Positions 1 to 14,489 are shown, counted from the stretch's first letter. The stretch is 64,000 bases of DNA from Sthenelais limicola (GCA_942159475.1 OW804096.1:45879744-45943743), one strand, 5' to 3'. The notes: a model not told the origin generated them from the sequence alone. Numbers and translations: made by a program.

Positions 1-876
1 TGGGCCACTTATAAACATTCTCCTTTTGAACGAATTTCCATTAAATAGTTCGGGCATTCAACTATTTAAAACTGTGTTGTTCAAATTCAGTAATAATTAT
101 CGCCGATTAATCTTACACATTATGTGTGTACGTTTGCCTTTGAATGGTCCACACCACTCTCACATTGTTATCTAGCTGTTGTAGTTCCTTTACCTCCACC
201 GTAGAAATCCAGTTCTTGAATAACTGCCAATTCCTTTGAGTCTGACTGTGCCTACATTCCACCTAGCTGACTCGCCGCCTCACAAGGTGTTGAGTTTCAC
301 ATGTCCATTCATCGCCTTCCCTGTCAGGCTATCTGCTATTTTTTTCTTATTCAATTTTCATGTCAGAGGCAACGAATACTTAAAACTGGGACCGTAAAAG
401 TATTCAAAACCAGGATTATTCAGTGCATTATCTCGTGTCTGCACATCATTGAAATGCCTAGATCTTTCATGTCCCATCGTCCCCAATGAAAAATCAATAT
501 TTTTCTTTCGAATTTGGTGCGGGGTATTGTTGTTTTGAATTAAATTCCACACGTTCAATGTCTTTCTTACGTAACTTAACATATTCAACTTGTAATAGAT
601 AGAATATTGAAAACCATCTGCAGACGCCTGTGTTATATTTATGAAGCATTTGAATCAATCCATCTTCTCTGACGTCTTTCTAAAATACCACCGGTTGTTG
701 TATTTGTGGTCAAGCCAGAAATAAATGGGCCTCGCGAGATAACTTCACTTTGAGTCAAACTGATTTTTAATCGATTTATTCATTTACAGAGACTGGTTCC
801 AATTGATTTTAATATTGCACCCATTTCTTATTAGACATGGACTGGAATCAATACTCCATGTTTGTTTTGGTTTCAG
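1..876 (+). other. 3' part of syntaxin-6-like intron 1 (non-coding)
   Basis: No coding segment was found here. The first exon expected for this family, encoding a start methionine and roughly a dozen residues before the conserved Gly-Glu-Val, is not visible, so it probably lies left of the window. The stretch ends with an ordinary major-class acceptor: a T-rich tract followed by TTTCAG at 871-876. The remainder is AT-rich unique-looking sequence with no repeat I could recognise. Confidence 0.6.
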
Positions 877-1046
877 TGAGGTACAAAAAGCCGTACAGAC
901 TGCTCGCGGTCTCTACCAGCGATGGTGCGAGCTGCTGGATGACCCGATCACCGTGTCGAAGGAAGAATACGACTGGACTACGAACGAATTACGAAATTCA
1001 CTTAGGAGCATAGAATGGGATTTAGAAGACCTAGAAGAGACTATCA
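877..1046 (+). CDS. STX6: Syntaxin-6/10-like t-SNARE, exon 2 (N-terminal domain)
   Basis: This 170-nt internal exon encodes the start of the N-terminal three-helix domain of a syntaxin-6/10 family t-SNARE. In vertebrates that protein works in trans-Golgi and endosome membrane fusion. Read with one base completing a codon from the previous exon, the translation contains [16 protein letters not shown], then [20 protein letters not shown] and LEETI. These blocks match the vertebrate protein almost residue for residue as I know it, including the very conserved tryptophan-rich segment. The acceptor is TTTCAG at 871-876. There is no GT donor at the end of homology; instead the exon stops at ATC-A directly before ATATCCTTT, a U12-type donor. 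Reading through gives only a short non-homologous tail. Whether it is syntaxin 6 or a syntaxin-10-like relative cannot be told from this domain; outside vertebrates a single STX6-type gene is usual. Confidence 0.95.
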
Positions 1047-1055
1047 ATATCCTTT
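1047..1055 (+). promoter_or_regulatory. U12-type 5' splice site ATATCCTTT
   Basis: Nine of nine positions agree with the minor-class donor consensus (A/G)TATCCTTT. It is recognised by U11 and then U6atac snRNA in the minor spliceosome. It directly follows the last homologous codon of exon 2, where no GT donor is present. Confidence 0.88.
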
Positions 1056-1281
1056 TTACCACTCATAAATATAAATATGTATACTCTGGATTGTATTGCA
1101 TGTGACATAATTGACAGAATTGTATTCTCTATTTTATGAGATATACTTCCTTGGTCTATTATTGAACGGTAAGAAGGTCATTATTTTTTTGTAATTGTAT
1201 GTAGTCTTTCTTGAGTATAGGTTATGCGTCGGGAGATTTTCATCTGATCGTCGATTTAGATTTTAATTAGAGGCTTGTAAT

Positions 1282-1303
1282 TAATTAATCAATTGATTAA
1301 TTA
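1282..1303. repeat. 22-nt perfect AT palindrome
   Basis: TAATTAATCAA is followed immediately by its exact reverse complement. It contains four overlapping TAAT/ATTA homeodomain-type cores. A homeodomain binding site is possible, but AT-rich palindromes also occur by chance in such sequence. Confidence 0.5.
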
Positions 1304-3122
1304 CACCTTCCGTGCTGATATCGATTGCCATTTCACGCTGTCCTTCAGAGCGTAAGCAAGCAAGGCATGAACTTGTTTTTTCTTTGGTAAAAACTTCCAA
1401 TTATTAATATCAGATCAGGCTGTTTTTAAGACAATGAGCCATAGGAAAAATTTGCCAGGACCATGCATCCCTAACCACCTCTTTCCACACCGGTCCTTAG
1501 ATTAATGGAACATCATGGTATCATTGGCCATGGCATGCTCATGACATGCTTGTAAGAGGGAAACATGATAAAAATGATATAAAAATGCCATCGATGGATG
1601 TTCGCCAATGGGTGGGCAACGATTTATAGTTGTGTTTTTTTTATTCTGTCCTCCGAATGTGAACGTTGTCAACAGCTTACAAGTGTTGGACAAGAGAGCC
1701 TGTCTCGGCCGGCGACAAGGATGTGCAGAGATCCATACAATTCGCCAATGATTCGCTGGTGATATCGCTCCCCTCCCTCTATCCCGCTCTCAGGCGCCCC
1801 TCAACTGCTGGGGGTCCATAGATTGCCATCATGAAAAACTGTCGCGTCCTTCAGAGGCAAAAATGTAACAAGTGGAAAAAAATCTAAAAAAACCCTACTT
1901 GTTCTATAATTCAAGTACTCAGTGATCCATGTTATTGAAAACCTTGGACTTTTCACCGTCCCTTCCAAGGAGCAAATTGCAATATCCCAGTGGATGACAA
2001 CCCCACAATTCATTTCTACTTTTTAAAATTAAATAATAGTAATGTATTCTTGAATTTAATCTCCAAAGACACACCAGGGGAGGGTGCTTCTTGGAAGGTA
2101 CCCAGTAATATTAAACTGAAGTGAGATACACATTGGATGACCCTATGTGCATATTGGCAAAAATGGTTAATGCATTGTTAGTTTTACTCTTGAAATAACG
2201 CGATATATTTGATAGATTTTAACAACATTTGAGCGCAATTATGCTAACACGTTTGTGTAATAAAGGATTGATATCTGTATGCAGATCAACGGGATAGTAT
2301 CAGTTAAAAAGTGAATTATAAAACATCGAGGTCATTGGTAATAAATCGAGGATTTTCTACTTGCTCGTAGTATAAGTTGCAGACCTATATGTAATATAGC
2401 GCCTGGGATTATTTTCCATAAGTCAAGCAAATGCTACCAAATAACAGCTGCGATGAAACATGGAGTCATTGCTGTCAGATCGATGTTTTCTAGCTTCTTA
2501 TATTTATTCTCTCTGTTTTCTTTTTCTCACTCCCAATGTGATTTAGGGTGGTTTTTATTGTGTTAAAAGAACCTCATCCTCACATTGGCTATTTATTTTA
2601 ATGAAGATTTACTAGGGTCTCTGTGGTACTGATATTATGGCAAGACATTTTTTGGCAAGCCAGTATCTTTATTTTCAGCTAGTTAATTATCCACGGTGGC
2701 CCTAAAAGGTCATCCGATCTGATTTTGTGTCCTTTTCCCGGTGGTTTATTGAGATAGGTTAGTGTGGTCTCTGTTAATTTTGAAATTGCCTAAACAGGCC
2801 ATACTGGCTGTAATTGTTACTCAAATGCATGGTAATCAAAGAACGGGGAAAATAATAAGGGACAGGCTTTGCCTGCTGTTCGTTTTCCCGGGTGGTTCCA
2901 ATGTGTTGAGTCTCTTGAGAAAAAATCTGTCTCTTCTTGTAACCTAAATGAATGGATTTGTGTTTTGGGGCAAAAAGATATCGTCCGCAAAACATAATCC
3001 TCTTGCCATTCACTTCAGGTGAATTCGGTTAAACTGCTACTATCCTATAGCTCTGAAATATTTGAAAGATTTACCACCTAGGGTCTCTCTGTAATACGGA
3101 GGTCTCTTAGAATTTATATTAT

Positions 3123-3145
3123 TGATTTGATTGATTGATTGATTA
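3123..3145. repeat. Short GATT microsatellite
   Basis: About four to five tandem TGAT units with one imperfect unit at the left edge. Simple repeat inside the U12-type intron. Confidence 0.7.
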
Positions 3146-6100
3146 CATTATAAATTAGGTTGATTATTGGGGAATTAGTGTTTGCGTCCTCACTGCGAAT
3201 GTTTTGCTTATTTTATGACTTTTTCGTATACACATTTTATATTGGCAACAAATGTTCTTTTAGTGCACTAGATCCGATGCTGACCCATTCACCAATCCTC
3301 TATGAATAATTAATTTATTCAATCAGCATTGTACACAGTCTTAATTTTGCGTCTGATTTCCTTCAAATTGCCCATGCAAGAGCATTATGGCATTTCATTA
3401 CATTGTCCGGATGAACATACCATATGAACCTCCGACATCAGCTACGTTTTACACCAATTGTAATCTAATTTTTGGCATCCTCGGGTTTCGACAGTTACAT
3501 CTGATTATGCTTTATCCGTGTTGTGAATGGCGAGTCCTTTCATTGTAGAATGAAACAATAGAGCTTACGCTAACAACTACTTTCTATTGTTCTTTTGTGA
3601 AAGTGCCACATGTACTTATACGTGCATATATGATGCTTCATTTGAGATTCACGCATACAATATGACTCTCACTAGCTGCAGTACCGCATTATCAGATACA
3701 TGCTGCACACATTTGGTGCTGTACCGGAGGCTTCTGACAAGCTCACATCGAAATGAATAGAAAAAAATTCACCCTAGTAGAGTGATTCCTCAAATTCAGT
3801 TTTATCATGAAGCCGGAGTTGTGATATCAAGCCTGTGGTTGATTTACATTCCGATTCGTATCCATCCGCTTAGAATTACTGATATATTTGATTTTTCAAA
3901 TTCATCAAGGTATTAATATCCCGTCTATAGGGTTATATTAAAGTGACACTTCTCACTGTTGAGGGCTAGATTATCGAGTAACGGAATTTCTACTTCATTT
4001 TCTAGTATTTGGTTCACCTTACCCTCCTAAATAACTCCTGTGGATATCAAAACTCTAACATTCATATTATATCAGATATGTGGTAAAATAGAGAGCAAAA
4101 TCGTTTTGGCTTTCCAATCCAATATTCAAACTGTCAGTTGGGATGACATCTGGAATTATGTAACCCCCAGGTTGGCACTGATGAGTACAAAGGGCATTAG
4201 TTCCATTACTGCCACCCAGGGCTAAATCTGGCAGTACCTCCTGGTCTCCAAGCCATTTCCTCATGGATTTGACATGGGTTTAGGTTCATTACACATATTC
4301 ACTAATCATTGAATGAAAACGCAATGCTGATACTCAATACTTCAGATATTGCTATACCTATCATATATGATTACACTGACAAAGTTTCACACGATTCCAT
4401 GACTACTCATTTTAACTATCTTAGCCACTTTAAATGTCGTTAAATATGGTATTATATTCCAATGAAGTATTCTGGCAAGATTGTCTATAACTGCCGCCCC
4501 CATTATTGAATACGAATCTAGATCAGAATAGGTTTATGCAAATCGCCCACTCTTCCCATAGAACACATATATAATTATAATTATAACATATATAATTATG
4601 TTCACACATCACACCTGTGAATTTGTGATGGATCTACACTCGGTTTGATTTATGTAATAAAGTAGACTAGAGATCGGCAGTCACTAACTGATTATAACAC
4701 AGATGATATAAGCCAGTCTAATGCAGCGCGCAGTTTGTATGAACATGCAGGAACATTGTTCAGTACTCCTTAATATTTACATTTTCACTATTATCTCTCT
4801 CACTGCATGCATTCCCACCATATCAACGAGAATATCAGTTCCCTCTAACCATGACTCCATTCGATCTTGTATTCCTCTAGAAATAGGGACAACATTTTGA
4901 TGTTACCAGTGAGATATACGTGCCTTTATTAGATACAAATTTGATATCTCCTTTATAAGGGTAGGGAAGTATAACAATTGACATATCACATATTGATGTC
5001 ATTCACTACATATGTAGATCACAAATCCCCTATTGCAAAGCAATTATTAATTCGTCTGATTGCACTACTGGTACCCTTCCGGTACTTGATGGTTGTTCAT
5101 GGCTGTTGTACTTACGTAAAGGGAAATACCGCCCGCCCTCAGACCAGTGTCGATAACAATTAATGACAAACGCTTGATTAAACACTCACCTCACTAATAC
5201 CTTTGGGACCTGTGTCAGATGTGTCCCCATCTGAACCCTTTTGTTATTTCCTCAGCATTAACTCAAACGGAGGGACATTCTGTAATAAAGCAGCGCTACA
5301 GTCATCCCATTCTTTTCCACTCCGTTCCCAGATTTCCCACTCAAATCCAGGAAATAAGCACGGGGCCAACTTAGGCGCTTATTTTGTATCAGATAACAAA
5401 ACCTAACCCTAACCTAATTCATCGGACTCTAATAGGAAATCAAGTAAAGAGCAATTTGTCCTTGGGCACACAGACCGTATTTTCTGTGCCGGGAACGAGA
5501 CTTTTGTGTGTATGTGTAGCGTCATCTTTTATTCCTTGTTCATCAATCGGATCATGGAGGATTTATTTCATTTGAGCTCGTTGATGTATATATTTTTCTT
5601 TAGTGTTGTTTTTTTCTAGCCAGATATTTCCACGTGGGTATAGACTTAGATCTACCTCCCTGATATTTCCAAGAGATGGCCACATATATGCGTCTGTTGT
5701 TTTTAGCAATTCAACCACAGCCCTAGGATGCGTTAAATGCGGTATTATTATTCCAATCTTGTTTACATTAGAGACTTGTCGCTTCTGATTGAAAAACTGG
5801 GTCTTGTGGTTTAAAGGGAAGCCTTTCACGACTAAAAGTGTCCTGAAAGCAGCAGCTTCATGTGTGCATATTTGCTCACTTTGCTTGCGTGTTTTATCAG
5901 ATGGGAATACATTTGTGATGGCACTAATACATTGTTGATAGTCATCCATATCTTCCCATGAATACTGTTTTTTTCTCCCCTCGAGTGATTAAGAAGGAAA
6001 TGCTTGGGAAGCCGACATTTCCACTGTCGCTGTTCATCTGAGATCACAGTGTCTGTTTATAAATTCACTTGTTTTATCACTCGCGCGGTGACAATTTTAT

Positions 6101-6977
6101 GTTCGCAGTCTTCATTTTTGCAGATGAATTTCATTTCGACTCAAATTAGAAAAGGAATGGTTTGATAGGAAATCAAGAAAGAATTAGTTAACTTTCCAGG
6201 TGTAGTTCGATTAAATATGAAAATAGAAAACACTGCAATGCGAGGCAATGCAAGGACGCCTTTTCTGCTGAGGTGTTTCAATCTAAAAATAAACCGATAT
6301 CCCAAAGAGGTTTGTGTAATGGAGAAAATCTTTTGACAAAATTTGATTCGATTCCGTTGTAGCGTGAAATCAGGTCTTCTATAAATAAAATCATTTCGTT
6401 AATTGAATTAGTGTAAAATTAAAACTTACTCCGAATTGAATCTAGTTCTTGCATTATATGCAGGTGTGGCAGCATCAGAATACTTCAATAATTTCCCTTT
6501 CTGAAGAACGATTGCAAGGTCTATGTTTTAGTTGATCACTTTTGACGCTTAAAACCCTCGTGATGGAGTATCGCTTATTATGTCGAGACCATTTTCGCTT
6601 TCCCTTGCTTTGCCCCTCTGCTGAACCTTACATGATCTTCATTAGTCATATTCAAGTTCAAATTCAATTCGGTTGGAGAACTAATCCCCGTTTAGGATTA
6701 CAAACAAAAGATGCAGACAAAATTTGAAAATACAATACTGCGTCAGCGACAGCTATTCATTACACGAGCTGAATGCATGATTTGTGTGTACCTCTTGTCT
6801 CTCTTTAGTGCAAACAGAACCGAGATTTTGGTGCATGCATGAAACTTTAAAACTGTTGTCAAACTATGGAGCCGTTTGTCAAAACCGACCATTTACCGCT
6901 CTCTTCTGAGTACACTACAGAAAATACAGCATCTAGAATCGTCGGAAATGGCGGGGGAACCTGAACTGACATATAAC

Positions 6978-7002
6978 CAACGAGTCTGTTCCAGACTCGT
7001 TG
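6978..7002. repeat. Perfect 11-bp-arm hairpin
   Basis: CAACGAGTCTG, a three-base loop TTC, then the exact reverse complement CAGACTCGTTG. The flanks ATAT on both sides extend partial symmetry. No T run follows it, and it lies inside the intron. Its function is unknown; it could be a remnant of an inverted-repeat element or a structured intronic RNA. Confidence 0.6.
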
Positions 7003-7960
7003 ATATAATTGAATGGGATTCCTGTTACCTCGGATCAAGTAGTTTAGGAGGAAAGGTGCCATATCACAATAAGTATTAGCCGATATCAGCTCAAGAATTA
7101 GCGACTGGCCGTGCTACCGCTGTTCATGTCTATGTCCTCTGCTGATAGTTTACCAATACCTCCTACACGTTCTGCGATAGGATGTAATAGGGATGTTCTA
7201 TTGACAAGTCTCTCCCTATATATAGATCCTCTAATGATTTCCAACGGCACATATACTCTGCCATGAGGGAAGAATGGGTCATTATTAGACGGGCCATTTG
7301 AGGTAATAAGATCAGTCCATGTATCACACCGGATCCTGCCAACTGAAAATCCATTGGAGCTGACGTTATAATGCCATTTAATGATAGCATTTATGGTTGG
7401 TATCTATTTTAGGCTAATTCATTCCCAAATATTAGTTGATGTTGTTGGGAAGGCGGTCAGTCATATGAGAATAGTGTACACACAGGAGGAAAACTGGAAA
7501 GAGATGTCAGGCTTCGCCACATTACTTAGGCGAGGTTGGTCCAAGCACCTAATAATATTTCCCATTACTATTCTACGGATTTGGACCTTGCAATGTACTG
7601 GTCTCAACTGTTATTTCAGCTTTAAGAACAGCAACACATATCAGTCTGATTATTGGATTTACATTAACGTTGAATAAAATAGCTATCGGCCAGAGATGCA
7701 AAATTAACTACCCTTTAATATGTCTTCGCTCGTGTCTATGATCGATTGGCTATGAGAAAACTCCTTCTCACCCAACTGATCAGAATGAAAAAGAACTGAA
7801 GTATCTTTTTTTAATTTTTAAAAGATTCGTTACTGGGATCACAGTTCGCATTGCCCCTCTAGACAGTTATTTTAGTGCGAAAGTACCATCAGGTTTATGA
7901 GTGGCTGTGGTGTTATGACCGACTGATGTTAACCTAATAACGGAGGAGGGTTAGGCTGTG

Positions 7961-7991
7961 GATAGATAGACAGATAGATGGTGGGATAGAT
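7961..7991. repeat. GATA microsatellite, interrupted
   Basis: GATAGATAGACAGATAGATG is followed by GTGGGATAGAT: imperfect GATA units within intron 2. Confidence 0.7.
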
Positions 7992-8506
7992 GCACCAGAG
8001 GGCTGGTCACCTTGGGTTATGTATTAATACATGTATGAATATTATCCCTACATGCAGTATTTATGGATGCAATAAACCTGTACACATGTGTGCCACAGGA
8101 AACCATTACCACCATTTCTACAGCTCTGCCCACCGAAGCGATGTTTGGTCAAATATAAACATGTACTTTATAGACGGGCTTTGTACTGGATGATTTATTT
8201 GATGAGAATACATTTTGAGTATATGTATATTCTGAATATTTCTATTATCAAACAAATCTTGGTATAAATTTAAGCCAAAAATTGTGATTGTTGGTTACGG
8301 TATTCTACAGGGTTTCATAGTAGGCCTACCTACTTTCTCGAAATTGTCATCACCAGAAATGTTACTTTCAATCATTGTCTGAAACTTTGGCATAGACTAC
8401 CAGGAGGACCGAGTCTCTAGACCCTTGAATAAGAGAAGTGCAGCCATTTATAGAGCAAACAGAGACGTTGCTTTGGCTCCTCCTGTTTCTCCTGCTCCTA
8501 TTTCTC

Positions 8507-8530
8507 AAGCTTGCTACCTGGAGCAAGCTT
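8507..8530. repeat. Perfect 9-bp-arm hairpin followed by a T run
   Basis: AAGCTTGCT, loop ACCTGG, AGCAAGCTT, then further T residues. The arrangement resembles a stem-loop with a T tail, but nothing upstream looks like an RNA polymerase III gene. Confidence 0.5.
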
Positions 8531-8815
8531 TTTTCTACCTCTCAGCAAATTTCACTCCATCAGCCAAGTCATCAATTAGTCCCTGTCCTGAAGTCTGTAA
8601 TTTCCGATGCATAATATTATGATGAGTTGACGCTGGAGGGGAGGCAAGAGCTCTGCAAGCAAGCGTGGCCGTAAATGTCACTGGGCCTTTTGCTAGCCTG
8701 TAATGTTAATGGTTACCTGCAAACTAGCATAAATGTACATCATAATTCTCCCTGTATTGACCTGGGAACGGAGATGTCCGTGTGGAATGTTATACGAGAA
8801 GGGTCGCGAGAGGGA

Positions 8816-8960
8816 ATGGGAGAGAGGCGTGGTAGAGAAAGAAGATAGAGGAAAGAGAGAGAGAGGGAGAGACCGGGAGATAGAGAGACAGGGAGATAGT
8901 AGAGAGGGACAGGGAGATAGAGAGAGACAGGGAGAGAGAGAGAGAGAGAGGAGAAAGAGA
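8816..8960. repeat. GA-rich low-complexity block
   Basis: About 145 nt of almost pure purine on the plus strand, with repeated GAGA(C/T)AGGGAGATAGAGA-like units and a pure GA tail. Both strands give long open frames here because the repeat has no stop codons; those frames are not genes. Confidence 0.85.
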
Positions 8961-11900
8961 TATATACTCAGAAGGAGGGAAGAAAGAACTGAATGGGATG
9001 TGCCCTGAATGGGGCATCATGTAGACAGTAAAACGAAGAGCGAGTAATCCTGATTGCATTTCGATGATATTTGTGATGTTTCGGCAAAGCTATGAATAAT
9101 GTATTTTGATTCCCGCCCATCTATAATTGAACATTTTATATAGTCACCGCACTCCACACATGCTGCACATTGCGCAGTCAGAATGGCAACACGGTCCTGC
9201 TATGTTGCAATATTCCTTGATAAATGTGCAACATCAATGCCCATCGCATAGGGGAGTTAATTTTCATATGAGATTGGATTATCTAGGGAGTTTCGTCAGC
9301 CAGATTACAAATCCAGCGCTTTACTTAGCATTTTGTTACTGATAAAGGTCCTTAAGATCTTACACCAAGTTATTTTCAAATATGAGCTCATGAGTACATA
9401 ATAAATTAAATATATTTGAGGCACTTCTTTTTAAGAATCCATGGCATAATTTGATTTGGAATGGTGTCAATGAATGTCCCTTGATCCTGTTATATTTTCA
9501 GTGGAGTCGTTTCTGCATGAAAGCTTATAATGTTGGACGTAGAAAATTACTTTCATGGCAGGGCTCATGAAGTAATACGAAATCAGTAATAATATCCATG
9601 ATTCTGGTTGTCAGACAAAAAGAAAGTTATAAAACCGGCAACAAAGGGAACCACCATATGCTGCCACGTATATGGAATGACGAGATGTGAGCATTGAATG
9701 CTGTTGAATCCTATTTAGCATGGAAGTTGGAAAGGGGAGACGAGGTGTTGTAGTAACATTCGTAACACATTAATATCATTCCGAATCTTAGAAAATAATT
9801 CCATATGACACATATATATACTGTCCATACTTGAGGCTTTCCGTTTGGATACGGAGTATATACACAAAAATGACATAGTATTTGTTGCCAAATATCATAT
9901 TGACAATAACTGTCTTGTGTGGGCATATTACTATTGTTTCATTGTTTCCTCCGTTCCCTGTGGCTCATATAGGACATTATTTATAGAAGTTGGTCCAGAT
10001 ACCTCATGGAAACCCTCTCCAGGTTTCTCGTCATGCGCCCATAAGTGAGAAGAGAGTCATTGCACCCTTGTTTAATGCATCGTATGCGTTCTGCTCAAAC
10101 AGAGTGTTCAATTTCTTTTCCACTTTGCAAACAATGGAATCTTTGCAGTCCAACAGAAATTAAAAAGCTTATCTCGCCTTGGAAATAAATAGACAATCGC
10201 GAATAATGGTGTTTTAGAATGAATCCTGACAATCAAGGCATTCTAATTGTATCTAGTGCTAAAAAACATAGCAAACATTTCCTGATTGTTCCCCTTTGTA
10301 TATGAAAAATATCAAAAGCCACACTATATCTGTCCTTATAATTATTAAGCTGCACTCGCAGTTAACTTTTGTTCGGTTGATTTCCAACCCATCTAAAAGT
10401 CATTTCACCAAAACTTTGGAGGATTTTGTCCGGTTGTTTTTGCTGCAGGGATTCCTGAAATTTCAAATTTATATTTAAGAAATCCGCCCAAGTCCTTCCT
10501 ATAAGTCATAATATGAATACATTTAGTATGAATTTTGGTCGCAAGAGCTAAGCATATAGTTTTGATGAAACACAAATTATCCCCCACCTGCGTACCCCCA
10601 GCTCGACGCATGCATCGGTAGCCTCACCTCCACTAGGTACTATAACTCCTCATGCACACACTTTACCCTTTTAATAATGTGTGCCTGGATGTGAGGAGGA
10701 GGAGGTTATAACTGCAGGATCATTATGATCCCTCCAGTCTACTGTAGATCCAGATCTGATATCTATTATGTGCCCATGAGTGACTTTTTTGTTTGTTCGC
10801 TACAGCAGCCACTAGCTGCAGCAGGCTGAGGCTGGTTTGCCTCCGTATAGATCAGTCCCCTATAACGTTACAATAACTCATATCAATCTGTACTTCAGCA
10901 TGTTTAATGATATCAAATAATTACACTTTTAATATTGTTATCTTATGAAGATTTTATTTCCTTATGGTGATCTTGTTCAGAGGTACTTAACCCACGATCC
11001 CCAAAACTGTGACCCTTTCCTTCAACAATTGTGTAACTCTGTCAATATTTTGACAAGATTAGTGTCACCTTCTTAAACAAAAATTAATGCATTTCGATCA
11101 TGTTTGAGGAAACCAATCTATAGTGACTTAGAATATTGAATAAGCATGATTGGAGCGTTTGACTACCAGAAGCAGACATAACATGCCGTTGGTCGAGCTA
11201 TTACATTATCTCCACAGTAAACTATTTGGTTTTCTCCAAGAATTACTCTCCTATATTTGCTGTTACTCACGGATCCTTGTTTTTCACCTGCCTTGGTTAC
11301 TATCTGCTTCATTTGCAATAACAAATAATGTAATGTAATTGTACTCAAATATTGATTAATATTGATTACCTCAATCAGCTTTGAGCTCTTAATATCCGAA
11401 TTTGTAAGTGAATTGTCTTTTAACTCAAAGACCTTACAAGAATGACTGTGATGGATATTTGTGTAACTTTTAAATTTATTATACAAGGGTACGAGCTCTC
11501 TCCCGATATCATTGAGATTAGATACCTCAACTAACTACACTCAAAGTGATTTAAAATATTTAGCCTCGTTTTTATATTTTTGAATGGTGTCGATGTCAAT
11601 CAATACATAATTGATAAGTAAGTTTTCTATCAGCAAAATTAAAATTTTGATTCCAAATATAACGAGACTTAAAAAGCTTATTCATCCTCGAAGCTTGCAG
11701 CTCTTCTTTGTCCCGGCGTATAATTTTTAACCGTTTAGATATTAACGCTATAACTGAATAAAAATGAAAAAATCTGAGCATGATCTTCTTGTGATTGATT
11801 TCAGTGGCTTCAATATGTAATTCTTCCAAAGGCCAGTAGCATAGCAATAAATCAGGGTGGAGAGACAACGTGTTCACTAGCCAACCCCAGAACCGTGATT

Positions 11901-14489
11901 AATTGTTCTCTGAAGCCAAGGTTACTTGTGGTGCTGATGACTAGAAAAAGATAAGGGTCCCCTGCTATAGTTCGTTATCTCAGGGCAAGCTAGAAGAGTT
12001 AACATATATTTTGATATGTCTAACGTACTAAATGGGTCTTTAAAAAAAGTGGGCATTGCGATTAAACAAATGTTAATTATTGGGAAAATACGTAATGATA
12101 AATATATGTTGGAATAAATTATATTTCTTGTTAATCGTTTCTGAAAATTCCCATACTTTTTACCACTATTTCATAATGTTACTTGCGGTCTTTCCTTTAG
12201 CGAGTTGATCAAGGTCCTTAATAATGATGTTATGAGGAGAAAACCTCGTTGATGAATAAGCGAATACGGATATGCCATCCTTCCTGTTTGTATGATAACG
12301 GATGAATATCATGTTGCATATGAACTAACATGAAGATGTAACCTGATATGTTCGTGTATGGTTATTATCTTATATGTCTGAAGGTGTTCTTATATGTGGG
12401 ATAAGGCTTTCATGTTTTCCAGATGGATTGTTCTGATTTCCTTTTGTCTTTGTGAACTCTGGTTCAACGGCCTGGCTTCAAACCCTTTGATGTTTGTAGC
12501 CTAAACATTTTGAATGATCCGCGGACTTGATGTCAGTCAGGAAATTAAGTGTTCTAGACAGAGGCATATAGAAGGACAGACGGAGATTGCGAAAAATAAG
12601 CACCTTCCCCAAACCCAAAATGCAATACATTCAAAGCATGTGATCGCACATTCCTTATAGAAGTCTCCTCTGAATCTTTCTTCTGCACCCATGCCAGTAC
12701 CATGCCTCAGAGGGAATATATACTCTCATTTCCTCCAGGTAGCCCTGGGTATTAATATGTGAGCGGATGATACGTATCTCATAATTCACAATTGGACGGA
12801 CATCGTCCCATTTCCTTTAGCCTCGTGAAACTGCTTATGGTGCAAATGGCGATAAAGGTGTTTCGTCTCATGTCCCAGACGGAAAATTAGGCGCTGGTGG
12901 AAGTGTCTCATTTATATACCATCCTATGGGGGTGTAGGCTTACTGAAAAGCTCCATGTTCATAGTGTAGAGTGACCTGTCATCTGTGCAGTTGTACAGCC
13001 CTGCTCTTCGTACTACTGTATGCTACACATTGCGTACCACAGTCAAATATGTTACATTTTATTCAAACAGTACTTAGTTGTTGGTGCCTTTAAGTGTTTC
13101 TCTATCCGTCTGTGTTTGGGTGTGGATATTGGTTACCCCATTTGAGCTTTTTGTTAATATTCTAATCTCCATTCTGTTAATGATTAAATCTATTTAAAAA
13201 GAACTGTATTTGAAAGAATGCCATGTTCACTGAAGACTTATTGTATAGATCAATGGGCCAATGTATACTTTTCGCGTTGAAATGTTTAACACCATTTACA
13301 TGTATGTCTAAGAAGATTTTGCTTTGAAGTACAAAGCAATTTTTGAAATATTATTGGAGTATTGTTTCACTCTTCTGCCTAGGTGTAGAATAAATGTACG
13401 ACGGGATTTGTGATGGTATTAGTGCTGTAATTATTATATCATGGACATAGTCATCACATTTGTCGGGCCTTAATCCATTTGGATGATCTATTTTGTCCAT
13501 TACTCCTATATTTCCTATCCAAGATATAGACATGTGTAATGGTTCGGGGTTAGAGTGATGATCAATACTCATTTATATGAACGTTTTATGATTGCTTATT
13601 GACTTCCAATATTCCCAGTTTATCGAAAACGCATTGAAAAAGATTAAAGTTTCATTCTTTTTTTATTGAGAGTTATAAATAACCATGCCATACTGTTTCA
13701 TTCATTTCAAAGTTCTTTTCATATGAACAATCAAGCAAGCAAATATCGGGTAACGAATTTACAATAGCGGTGTTATTTTCCTCGTATTTCTTCTTTTCTG
13801 TCCTATATCAGTTGAAGAAACCAAATATTGTAAAGAATATGCCTCAGCAGTGTTCACAAACGCTGACAATGGACCATGTCTATCCAAATAACAATCTCCT
13901 GCATGCACATATGGTGAATGATGGACTATAATTTTCATTTATTCTCTTTTCTATGAATGGCACTAGGTATGCCGAGCCAATCTTCTGAGACATGACCTTT
14001 GCATGATAGGAATCGCTTGAATTAGCCTTCTTATTCGTACAGACTTGGCATCTACAGGAATTTAGACAGAATGACTTATTTCTCTACATGTTCTTCATAG
14101 CTTTGTCGAACAAAAGTAGGTTGAAACAATGCTATGCTACAGCTAATCATTGCATTTTGTGGCTTGGTTGCCTTACGAGCCTTTTTGTCTTGACTGCTCT
14201 ATCATGCCAGTAACCTATTTATAAACCTTTGTTACCAGGCATTTATATCGATAAAAAATATGTGGATATCGAGAGAAGTTGTTCTTTCTGTGGAAATTGC
14301 AGGGGCTTCATAGACTTCCGATAACTATTCATTTCATAAAATGATGTGGTAATGCTTGAGTGTGTTATTGAACCACATGCTTTTATACACCGAATTGTCA
14401 ATATTCAATCATTCCTCTTAGGTAATTTGATTATAATAGCATTGTTGTATGCATGATTGTAATTTGATTCTTATTTTCGTATGAATATA

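Noticed and set aside
1047..1105. Read-through of exon 2 to the stop at 1105 as a short protein end
   Set aside because: The added residues have no family similarity, while the U12 donor and exon 3 explain the sequence better.
4567..4600. AT-rich repeated ATATATAATTATAA segment
   Set aside because: Ordinary low-complexity AT sequence.
5400..5416. CCTAACCCTAACCTAA, telomere-like units
   Set aside because: Only about two and a half units, too short to call an interstitial telomere.
5563..5949. A 128-codon minus-strand frame
   Set aside because: No recognisable domain or splice context; frames of this size appear elsewhere in the window without support (e.g. 17517-17903 and 19917-20306).
8733..9059. 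Charged or Ser/Leu-rich frames over the GA tract
   Set aside because: Compositional artefact of a stop-free simple repeat.
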